Source: Branchiostoma floridae
Lineage: Eukaryota; Chordata; Leptocardii; Amphioxiformes; Branchiostomatidae
Assembly: GCF_000003815.2 (NCBI RefSeq)
Contig: NC_049997.1
Location: forward strand, 8,734,431-8,798,430
DNA: 64,000 nt
Direction of reading: 5' to 3'
Shown here piece after piece: positions 37,079-47,309 of this stretch (positions are counted from its first letter, which is position 1; each line of letters begins with the position of its first letter). Under the pieces are notes generated by a model. The model made no database searches, had not been told where the DNA came from, and saw nothing but the letters and a program-made list of their open reading frames with translations. The translations under genes and the position numbers were made by a program.

Positions 37079-37961
37079 AAAAGTTTGTCTTAACAACATT
37101 TTTTACAAAATGAGGTAGCCTCAAAACGTGGCACGTTCCATGCCGAAACTGACCCCTTAAGTGTCCATCAAAGGGTTTAGATCGAAGCCGGACCGCTGGT
37201 AGGTCATCTCTGACGTACATGCGCCTGGGGTCAGAATTACCGGCCAGCTTGACATCGGTAAGTCTTCCTTTGATAGCGTTTGACACGGCCAGATCTCAGA
37301 GCTTGAGCTGGCCGCGTGAGGGTTTAGCGGCTACTCTTTCTAGATTAGAGAGAGGAAGGACCCGGGGGGCCGGTATGACATGAGTGTGACGCGCATAATG
37401 TAGGGCAAGAGGCCTGTAATAAGACGCGTGTGCCATGAAAAAAACTCGAGTGCACTAGTTGCTAGAAAGAAGGTCAAGGTACCCTTGAAACTAAGGCAAA
37501 TAAACGTACTACAAATTGTTAAGTCATTTTTTCCCTGCCTGTTAGTTCATAGTACATAAATGCAAAGTTAATGCAAACCGTTACATTGTGAATTTTCCTT
37601 ATAAACATGGAAGTGATAAAAATTTAGAACGCAGAACACAGTACCGGTTCTAAGAATCTGCCAGGGACAGGTCTATGGTTGTTTGTAAACTATCTTTTCT
37701 GTCATACATTTCAATATTCCTTTGCAAATGTTTGTAATACCTGACATAAACGACACGTTATGGGATGATGGTTGTCAGAAGTGATTACTTATTTTAATCC
37801 CTAAAGGGGAAGTCTCAAAGGACTACAGCACTTTGGCGGCGTCGCTACGTTCTATATCGGATTTATGTTGTCCTTGACTTTATAATTGGTATATCATGCA
37901 AAACCTACTAAAAGAAAGAAGAACAAACAAAGTGGAAAAGGATTCGGCTTTATCGATTTAT
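37079..37961. other. Intergenic DNA between the twin repeats
   Basis: No gene is recognised in this stretch. Confidence 0.4.
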
Positions 37962-38755
37962 TATATTTCAGCCATACCATAGGTATGGTGAAATATATTG
38001 TATTCGTAATGTTTCTTTCTTTCTTTCTTTCTCCTGTCAAATCTTCAAATCGAATCAACTCCGCCGTTTTTAAACCGATTGACTTGAAATTTGGCACAAA
38101 GGTACAGTAAGCCAATACCCTCAGGTGTTTTTTCCATTTTTTTCATATCTGCCTTCAAAATGATTTTATTGAGTTTTTTGTCAATTTTTATGTATATTTC
38201 GGGCTCCTGTGCCCTGGTATTACAGCCGAATGACATGAAATTTGGTACAGAGGTGCCCTGATCATATGCCCACCCAGATTTAATAACAGTTTTGGCATAC
38301 GGTAGAACAAAATGCTTAATTTTGCGATTTTTGGCCATTTTTTGACAAAAAAAGCACATTTTTGCCTCCTGTACCCTCGTTTTACAACCAAATGACCTGA
38401 AATTTGGTATAAAAGTGCCCTTCAATTATGTGTGCATGAATTCAATAACAGGTTTTCCATACAGTAAAACGTAATGCTAAATATTGCGATTTTATGGCCG
38501 TTTTTGGACAAAAATTGGACATTTTTGGCTCCTGTTCCCTCGTTTTACAACCAAATGACCCGAAATTTGGTTAAGCGGTGCTCTAGATATTTATCCAAAT
38601 GACCCATGTATAATTTTTGGCATGGAACACTTTAAAATGATATATTTGGGATTTTTTGGGGTCATTTTCCAATGGCCAACGACCTCAAGGCCTATTGTTG
38701 CATTATGGCTGAAATATGCTGTATTTGCTCGCAAGCAAATGTCGGCCTTTCTAGT
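37962..38755. repeat. 0.8-kb dispersed repeat, copy 2
   Basis: Same direction and order as 36271-37078, with roughly nine in ten bases shared by eye. Small indels remove about 14 bases. Confidence 0.85.
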
Positions 38756-38840
38756 TTCTTTGAGCATTCTGTCAAATCGCCCGGCCGCTTCGACGCCACC
38801 AGTGTTCCGTAGCATAAGTGAGATACCAGCTTTAGCATCT

Positions 38841-39048
38841 CAATACGCTTAAGTAATTCCCATCTTAGTCTCCCTCCCACACTCAAGCTATCTTCAACTG
38901 CAGATGGCGTCTTTTCAATTCCAAATTCTTCTTCTTTGTTACCCCAATACGCTTAAGTAATTCCCATCTTAGTCTCCCTCCCACACTCAAGCTATCTTCA
39001 ACTGCAGATGGCGTCTTTTCAATTCCAAATTCTTCTTCTTTGTTACCC
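38841..39048. repeat. Perfect 104-bp tandem duplication
   Basis: The unit starting CAATACGCTTAAGTAATTCC at 38841 repeats from 38945 with no difference seen through GTTACCCCAA. It is either recent or an assembly artefact. Confidence 0.9.
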
Positions 39049-39698
39049 CAAATCAGCGCCTACGGGGGAAAGTGTGTGTGTGTGTTTGTGGGGGGGTGGG
39101 GGGGGGGGTGGGGGTTAAAACGAGAAGGCCTTCAACCTGGCTTTGAATGGCCCAACTGTGTGTGGGGACTGGTAAAATTCGCCATCCAGGGCGTTCCATT
39201 GCCAGGGATTGCGCGGGGTAAGAATGAGTATTTGTAGGTAGCTGTGCGGGTTTTGGTGGGGTGGACCTTGTTGCGGATGCGTCATTACATCTTAGCCAAG
39301 CAGGTACCTTAGGCAAACATGTCCGTGACATGCAAATGGGGACTTAAATTGCATTATTAATTAAGAAATTGTGTAATCGAATTGTTTTCCATAACTGGAC
39401 TTCAATAAATGTAGCACCCGTAATTCATGATTGGTTGAAACATAAACAGACGCCAACTATGCAAAGAAGGAACTGATTTGCATATTTATGCAAGTTTGTC
39501 AATCATGAACATCGCCGTGCATAAGTTATGTAAATATGTAAGTCATTTCCATAAAATCTACAAAAGCTCTCAAAACCAAAACCGATCCAAAATCTCTCAT
39601 TTCATGAAGGTATAAGGTTGCCAAACTCTAGTTTTAGAATGCTATCCTCTTGGATGTTGATTTGGTTGTGCACTATATTCATAAAAGGTACGGATGTC

Positions 39699-39880
39699 TT
39701 GCTCCCCACCACTATCCTCCACTAGGTACAGTGGTGCGGGGATAGTAGAATTCGGCAAAGCAAACAGGGAAATTGGGCAGAGGGGAGTCAGTCCACCGGA
39801 TAAGGTTAATGTTTCCGTCCATAGCGACCGGCCAACTCCTCTGGTAGCAAAACTCCCCTGGCAAATTATTCTCCCTTTAA
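39699..39880 (-). repeat. Dispersed repeat also present at 43727-43867
   Basis: The reverse strand reads AGGGAGAATAATTTGCCAGG, GTTTTGCTACCAGA, GTGGACTGACTCCCCT and TAGTGGAGGATAGT, matching the plus strand at 43727-43867. Confidence 0.6.
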
Positions 39881-40009
39881 GTAACAGCAAGCGTAGTCAG
39901 TCTGGTGGAGACTACCTCACCACTGACTACCGGCACATCACATACACATCTTTCCCACGCCTTCCTGTAAGCTTTATGCCTGAGAGGTGACAAATGGTTT
40001 CCCACGATA

Positions 40010-40241
40010 GAAGTTTGGCAGGACATTCATCACAAGCGTGCACTTTGTGCAGACTTATGGTGTTAGATAAGCAACCGGGGTAGCCGGTATGTGTACAGAG
40101 ACTCGTGAGGTCAGCAGTGATAACTTGACAGGATATTACTCGTGACAGCATCGTCATTTTCAAACTCACCTGACTAAGCTTCCGGGTACGCCTTCATTCG
40201 TTCCTAGCTATAGGGAAGGCACAAAATTAACGGCAAAGTAT
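40010..40241. repeat. 232-bp direct repeat at left edge of gap
   Basis: GAAGTTTGGCAGGACATTC through CGGCAAAGTAT is repeated at 41259-41491 with a few substitutions and one single-base insertion. This copy runs straight into the N run. Confidence 0.9.
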
Positions 40242-41034
40242 NNNNNNNNNNNNNNNNNNNNNNNNNNNNNNNNNNNNNNNNNNNNNNNNNNNNNNNNNNN
40301 NNNNNNNNNNNNNNNNNNNNNNNNNNNNNNNNNNNNNNNNNNNNNNNNNNNNNNNNNNNNNNNNNNNNNNNNNNNNNNNNNNNNNNNNNNNNNNNNNNNN
40401 NNNNNNNNNNNNNNNNNNNNNNNNNNNNNNNNNNNNNNNNNNNNNNNNNNNNNNNNNNNNNNNNNNNNNNNNNNNNNNNNNNNNNNNNNNNNNNNNNNNN
40501 NNNNNNNNNNNNNNNNNNNNNNNNNNNNNNNNNNNNNNNNNNNNNNNNNNNNNNNNNNNNNNNNNNNNNNNNNNNNNNNNNNNNNNNNNNNNNNNNNNNN
40601 NNNNNNNNNNNNNNNNNNNNNNNNNNNNNNNNNNNNNNNNNNNNNNNNNNNNNNNNNNNNNNNNNNNNNNNNNNNNNNNNNNNNNNNNNNNNNNNNNNNN
40701 NNNNNNNNNNNNNNNNNNNNNNNNNNNNNNNNNNNNNNNNNNNNNNNNNNNNNNNNNNNNNNNNNNNNNNNNNNNNNNNNNNNNNNNNNNNNNNNNNNNN
40801 NNNNNNNNNNNNNNNNNNNNNNNNNNNNNNNNNNNNNNNNNNNNNNNNNNNNNNNNNNNNNNNNNNNNNNNNNNNNNNNNNNNNNNNNNNNNNNNNNNNN
40901 NNNNNNNNNNNNNNNNNNNNNNNNNNNNNNNNNNNNNNNNNNNNNNNNNNNNNNNNNNNNNNNNNNNNNNNNNNNNNNNNNNNNNNNNNNNNNNNNNNNN
41001 NNNNNNNNNNNNNNNNNNNNNNNNNNNNNNNNNN
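40242..41034. other. Assembly gap (793 N)
   Basis: A sized gap bounded by near-identical sequence on both sides. The true gap may be absent or of different length. Confidence 0.95.
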
Positions 41035-41258
41035 ACCAAGCAGTCCCCGTTTATAACATACAGGATACTTACAGGATCCGTGAATCTGAATTCGAACATT
41101 GATATATTCCAAACAGCAAAGCAGATCGTTGACTCTATTATTACTAATATTGTATTAGTAACATGGGTCGTCCTAGCCTAACTTCTGTCCAAAATAAAAT
41201 CAAAATTATTAAATAATAACCCATTGAAATGATTGTCTGTTGTTTATGGTTGTATCGA

Positions 41259-41491
41259 GAAGTTTGGCAGGGCATTCATCACAAGTGTGCACTTTGTGCA
41301 GACTTATGGTGTTAGATAAGCAACCGGGGTAGCCGGTGTGTGTACAGAGACTCGTGAGGTCAGCAGTGATAACTTGAACAGGATATTACTCGTGACAGCT
41401 TCGTCATTTTCAAACTCACCTGACTAAGCTTCCGGGTACGCATTCATTCGTTCCTAGCTATAGGGAAGGCACAAAATTAACGGCAAAGTAT
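41259..41491. repeat. 233-bp direct repeat right of gap
   Basis: Second copy of 40010-40241. It continues into TGTAGGATATCATGC, sequence not seen on the left because of the gap. Confidence 0.9.
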
Positions 41492-43528
41492 GTAGGATAT
41501 CATGCAGTGCATTCAAGTTATTAGTAAGTAGAAGTTTTGCAATAGAACCGTAGAAACATATTTGTATATATAGAATCTCTGGTTTCTTGAATAACTGTTA
41601 TGTTGTACAGTTGTGAATGTTACTATTGATGTCTACCATTCATCCAGGCATATAGTAGAGAACGATTTTCTGTCGCCCGAGTCCAATAGAGTCGTAAAAT
41701 AAACATAACTCAGGATATTTTTGATCGTTTTAAATGCCATAACCGTCTGATTGATTAAAATTGTTTGGAAGATAAGATCTTTATGTCTGCATTCCCGAAT
41801 CGGTTTCCATTCAACGTTTCATTCCAAAGAGCTATGCCATTTTCTGTGTAGACATTTCTATCTTCAGGGCATCTACTGGTATTTCTGCAAACCATGAGTA
41901 ATGTTGTACAATCTATATTCCTATACTTGCACTTACTGGAAATGGTTGGTATAAATTCCCGTTTTGGAATGAAAGATACGGATTTGCAATGCGAATCTCT
42001 CCATTTAAAAGAAATAACAGCATGCTATTATATGAAACACGTGCACTGTGGGTTTGAAAGTTACCATTCAAACCGGGGTTGTTCTATATACATCTAGGTA
42101 AAGTTATATTAAGCTTTCCAATCTGAACACACGTATGCTACTAGTATACCAAATGATATAGTCTTCATTTGTGTTCTTTCACATTTTCGTCTTTGACTGT
42201 GGTACTGGCTTTGGCATTCTATGACATAAGTAGCCGTTTTTCAAATTCTATTTGTAATTTACAGCATCTATTTTTACAGAATTTTGTAGCTGCTGTGTAC
42301 GATTTACAATATGGTCAGACACTTTGTTTTAAAAACAGTCGAAAATTGATGCGCACACGGGTTTCTAATAGAAACTGAAATGTTGATTTCATTCCATGAA
42401 ACTTTCTAACCATGTTTTTTTTCCGTGTCCTATATTTCCGGAGGGGGTACCAGGACCTGCGCTTCCACCATTCAATACACTAGTATACCATTTGCACAGA
42501 TTTACTGCATCTTGTCAAACATATGTTATTCTTACTTTCTTTTAATAGTGGCACCGATATAAGTTGTCTTAACTTGAGTGGGCCGTTACATGTCTGTTAT
42601 TTTGCCTTTATGTGTTTGTTCAATAAAAAAAATAAAAAATAAAAAAATCAACATTTGACTTAACTGAAATCGATTAGCAAGACAAGACAGTTTTCATCCT
42701 GATGAGCCGTTTTTTGACAGATGTCAGCTGATTGTCGTTCCAATAGACACAAGGTTACTAATGGCTAATGCATCATCTTCGATATTCGCTACAATATCGC
42801 CGCAGGGATTTATAATGTATCAAGGGTTTAGTTGTAGATAACAGCAGGCCAGGACTCTTGTGGGTATAATGCGTAATATGTTGTGTAACAATATTTGATG
42901 GATTGTTGTTCAGTATGTACAAGGCGCAGAGCCAACCCCTCTCCTTCTACCGTCTTTTACCTTTCCATCCGAAGGCAGATATCCATTTTTACACCGGGGT
43001 AGAGTGAGAGAAGCCGCAAGGACACTACGTCTAGCTAACCTTTGACATTTGACCTTTGAACTTTATTCATCAACTTGTCAACAATGTTACTTACCACTAG
43101 TGCTAGTGCTAGTGCTAGTTAACAGCTGTGTCTTAACCTAAAAATAACATCATTGTTCCCAACAATGTGAAACTGAAGAAAATAATATCACAAATACTGA
43201 AAATAAGATAACAATTCCTATCGACCAGAGGGTTCGTCCATTCTGTCCAGAGCTAATTGAAGACTAATATCACTTCTTATTGCATGCCCCAAATGTTCTG
43301 TTATGCTTAATTCACTGCACACAAGACTATCGTCGGACATCAATGGACTTAGATTGTTAGTTTAGATACATTATGACATGTGACAACCTCTGTCTGGTAT
43401 ACATGGAAAATATATTAAAGAATGTCTAGACGCTAGAAATCCCTCCAATAATTGTAAAAGACCATTTTCATCCTATACTATACACACGTGTATTAAGTAG
43501 ATTAGACTTATAGAACTGTAGTTATGTA
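41492..43528. other. Intergenic DNA, nothing recognised
   Basis: It contains an A-rich run near 42627-42650 after AATAAAAAAAATAAA, and an (AGTGCT)n run at about 43097-43122. No coding exon is recognised. Confidence 0.4.
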
Positions 43529-43539
43529 TCAGTAGACGC

Positions 43540-43735
43540 CATGCTTTGTACCTTGCGCAATAAAGTTATCATCATAACAATATGATATAAGCCAGCAATC
43601 GAACCCGTGACCTCTGGATTCTCGTGTCCACCATCCTAGCCACTCGACTATTCGAAACTTTGTGGCGGTCATCTTTAAGCAAAGATGTAATTTCACAGTC
43701 CCTACCAGACTGAGTACGCTTGCTATCATAGGGAG
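43540..43735 (-). mobile_element. tRNA-derived SINE candidate
   Basis: The minus strand has GTCGAGTGGCTAGGATGGTG (A-box-like) and, 35-40 bases later, GGTCACGGGTTCGATTGC (B-box with GGTTCGA), then a non-tRNA tail of ATATTGTTATGATGATAAC and more. The cloverleaf is too imperfect for a working tRNA. Confidence 0.5.
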
Positions 43736-43867
43736 AATAATTTGCCAGCACAGTTTTGCTACCAGATTAATCTAAGCGTGGACTGACTCCCCTGGCCAAT
43801 TTTCCGATTTTTTTTTTTTTTGTGTTTGCCAAATTCTAAGATTCCCGCTCCCCAGTGGAGGCTAGTA
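43727..43867 (+). repeat. Dispersed repeat, second copy
   Basis: It matches the reverse strand of 39699-39880 and adjoins the SINE candidate. It includes a poly-T run. Confidence 0.6.
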
Positions 43868-44361
43868 ATTTCATTCCATCAACGTACATGTATAACCGTG
43901 CAAGTGACGTCTAGTGTAGACTGGTAACGCCAAGAAGCACACACTGCCCATTCCCTTACATGAGTCAGACTGTCTAAATCACTCACGTAGACAATAACTA
44001 TGTCGTCAGCAAGTTAACACTCTGTCCATAACGCAACCCGGTCAACTTTTTTCTTGGCAAAGGTCCCAAAACCTGTCCACCATGCAGCAAAAACAATTAT
44101 GTGGTGATATACTGGGTCTTTGCGGACTTATTCGGGGCTTATGTATGTGCCTGGTTAAATGATCTACATCACATACCATCATTGTCGGCGCCACGGTAAG
44201 ATTGCTAATTTTGCACGTATAAAAAAAGAATAATCGGTCTATCTTTAGTTGAAGAGTGGCATCCATGACTGTAAGAATTAACTCTGCTTTTAGTTTTAAT
44301 CAAGCTTTAGTTCAATTAAAGTCGTTTAGAGGGTGTGGTTCAGTTAATCATAAAGTTCTTA

Positions 44362-45604
44362 AGGCCCCCTCTCACTTGACGTGCGGCACGCTTGCGGCAT
44401 TGCTGCGTTCGAAAACGCAGATGTACCGCCACGGAACCTAGAGGTGCCGCAAGCAAACCTAGAGGTGCCGCAAGCAAACCTAGAAGTGCCGCAAGCAAGC
44501 GCGACGTTTTTTAAAAAGTTTAAAAATAACGCAAGTGGCAAGATGCCGCAACATTGCCGCAACAGTGCCGCAACAGTGCCGCAACAGTGCCGCAACGGTG
44601 CCGCAACAGTGCCGCCACCATGCCCCAAGCAGTATCAAGGATATATTTTGCCTATTTTACACCAAGAATCAAAAGTAAACATCCTTTTATCACTGAAAAA
44701 CTATTTTAGATGCATTTCTAATAATTTTACAGTGGTTTTCGATCCAGTAAAAACACTGCGAATTCCACAAAACTTACCTTGTATCCGTATTCAGGGTTAA
44801 CTTAAAAATGCATCTTTTGATTTATTTAATTGGAAGTAGGTCAGTATTTTATACTTGAAAACAAAAAATAAGTAACTGGTTTATCGATTAACCTACGGAT
44901 GTAGAGAAAAAGATTATCGTACAACGTTCAAAAATAATTTATTTGTGTTGGATGATAACGAGTTTGCGTTTGCGTTATAACGTTACAAGCTAATCATTGC
45001 TGGTAGCCTGCCGCCGATAAAATACAAAATTGCAGTCATTCAAACCGATGGGCCATATTTTTCTCACTTTTTACAAATATGATAGACTTAGACATCAATA
45101 GGCTGGCAAGCCATCCGCCGACAATGAAAATACTCCGCGTCATACAAAATAAGTATGAAATATCAAGCATTTTCATTTTAAAAATTTGCAAAATTGGTGA
45201 ATAAACATATTAACATACATAATTACACATAACGTTACATGGTGCAAAACGTACACATCGATTCAAATCTGGTATATGGTTCGTGTCCGTTCATTTGGGT
45301 CATTTCCTTTACAGTAAAAGTCGTTCAAGGTTATTTATAGCATATGTATCATATAATTCATTATCATAAGGGAAATCTTTTCATTATAAATCTCATTTTG
45401 GGGCATTCTCATCATTTTACAGTGATTTTTCATAAATTGACAACGCTGCAATTGCCAATAACATGTTCATTTAGTTTAGAAACGCAGCAGTGCCGCACGT
45501 CAGTGTGAGTGCAAGACAAAATCGGCGAAATTAACACCGTAGTGCCGCAGTGAACGAACGCAGCAATGCCGCAAGCGTGCCGCACGTCAAGTGAGAGGGG
45601 GCCT
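44362..45604. mobile_element. 1.24-kb non-autonomous transposon with perfect 50-bp TIRs
   Basis: 44362-44411 and 45555-45604 are exact inverse copies (start AGGCCCCCTCTCACTTGACG), flanked by TTA on both sides as in PIF/Harbinger insertions. Inside the left arm are three 23-26 bp units with CCTAGAGGTGCCGCAAGCAA (44437-44500) and about seven 11-base GCCGCAACAGT units (44541-44622). No transposase ORF is present. Confidence 0.9.
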
Positions 45605-47099
45605 TTACTATATTCTTACTTATTAGTCTGAGTGTCATCCTTGTTAGTTTACCGGGGCTTCTATAACCACAAACCCTTGCACCCCCCTCCCAGGATGCCC
45701 CCCCCCCTTCTTTGCTCATTGCTAAAGCTATACAGAAACACCACACTCGCAACATGCATATAACAGTCTAACTCTAAAACTTCCAAATCATGCTCGCTAT
45801 GAAGAGGTGTGGTAAAAGTTATGCTGCGTGCGTGTCAGGCCTATCGTACGACCTTCTGACGACGTTCAAAGAAGTGACAAGAAACCTTATTTGGGAAAAG
45901 CCAATCTGTACTTCGCCGGTTACCCGAGGCCAAGCTTAAACGATTTAGAAAGAAGCAATTCCGAAAAGAGGTTTAAAACGACGTTGTAATTATACAGCCC
46001 AGATGGTGACCCGCCCTGAATTTTGTACAGAATTCGCCGCCTACATTCTAAACACAAGGGGCTCATGAATGTATCGTACCGGACAGAGTCTTAGGTACAA
46101 CCCGACTTGCAAACAATCATGACTTTAAACATATTGGCAAATATCTAAAAATGAAGTATTCAAGCACTGTATCCGAGCAAACTTTGTATCCGAGCAAACA
46201 CTGCATCCGAGCAAACAATGTATCCGAGGCGTATACAAAGACGTAGTTTGTATACAGCACCGGGCTAAGCCAGATGTATCTGCGTATCCCACCGCGGCAG
46301 GGATCTGTGATTTGTCCGGATTCGCTCGGAAACGTCCCGTATCCGCCATGGAGCACACTTCCGGATTCGTCAAGTCCCGATTTGTTTATTGACAGCACCT
46401 GGGGAATAATGATTGAGCGAGCTCAATGGGGAATGATCCAAAGGTCTGCAGTATCAGTGGACACCTAACAGCCTAATTTCCACACCTACTTTGCGCTCTG
46501 CGCCGTTAATGCAAAAGCTTAAACGAAATTGCACCCTGCTTAGTTTGAATGTCAAATATGACTTTCTTCATTCTTAAATACTGAGTAAATGTGAGAGGTT
46601 AAGTTCCCATACTACAGTAGGGATGAATTTACTCTTAATGCAATACATAATTCAACATATTAGTTTTGTCTAAAATAATTACATGGCGTATAAATCAAAT
46701 CATATACTTTGTTAGAAAAGTGTTCCTTCTGACCTACCATCACCTTCACCTTCTTACTTGCACTTGCCGATGCCACAGAGAGTGATGTATGAGTCCTGCT
46801 GGGCGCACACGCCTTTTACTTATCTACAACGCAAGACTCACAAGTATTGCTCGCCCAGGACACCGGAAGTTCCATTAGAGTGCCCTAAAAGCCGCTATGG
46901 GGCCATTATCGAACTTGACCATATTTCCCCCCCACCTATCTACCTACCAAATAGAACGTTCGATTGAAGTCCATCGACAGTTTCCAGACTGTCTCTGCCT
47001 GGTTTCTTGACTGGGGTCTCGACCTTTTCTCGAGGTTGTTTCAATCAAGTCAGATTAGAATAAAGTACAGCTTCCACCTATTTACATTCTTGGAAAATA
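45605..47099. other. Intergenic DNA with a small minisatellite
   Basis: At 46168-46228 a 17-18 bp unit TGTATCCGAGCAAAC is repeated four times. A C-run is at 45700. No supported gene. Confidence 0.5.
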
Positions 47100-47256
47100 T
47101 GTCGAACAAGTGTCGTCGCTATCTATCAGTCCTTGAGATGGAATAAACATGTACAGGCACAAACTAGCAAAACCAATAAACTCTTAGGAGCCCTTTGCAA
47201 ACATTCAAGTTTATCTAAGGCACCTAATAATTTAATATCAAAAGAGAAAGTTGAGT
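47100..47256 (+). pseudogene. Fragment of a second LINE reverse transcriptase (plus strand)
   Basis: In one frame this reads SLRWNKHVQAQTSKTNKLLG followed by ALCKHSS, the typical segment after the RT catalytic core in CR1/jockey-type elements (L.WN.H.....KANK.LG.L). It is on the opposite strand to the adjacent LINE and belongs to a different element. No other domain was seen around it. Confidence 0.5.
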
Positions 47257-47309
47257 AGGGGGGGTGCTCTTGAGTTAGCCTCTGGCAACACCATGATACG
47301 ATCAAAGCC

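Noticed and set aside
36354-38425. Repeated ORFs with CNTRVQEPEIYI-like sequence
   Set aside because: They arise from the twin 0.8-kb repeats; frames break within sub-units and no domain is recognisable.
40204-41112. ~300-codon ORFs spanning the N gap
   Set aside because: They consist of undetermined bases; there is no sequence evidence.
43590-43665. Functional tRNA gene
   Set aside because: A- and B-box-like motifs are present but the acceptor and anticodon stems do not pair well; SINE origin fits better.
44430-44622. Regular short repeats that could suggest a CRISPR-like array
   Set aside because: The units are contiguous with no unique spacers, and they lie inside a eukaryotic TIR element.
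46168-46228. Repeated TGTATCCGAGCAAAC units considered as a spacer-repeat array
   Set aside because: Only four units and no spacers; an ordinary minisatellite.
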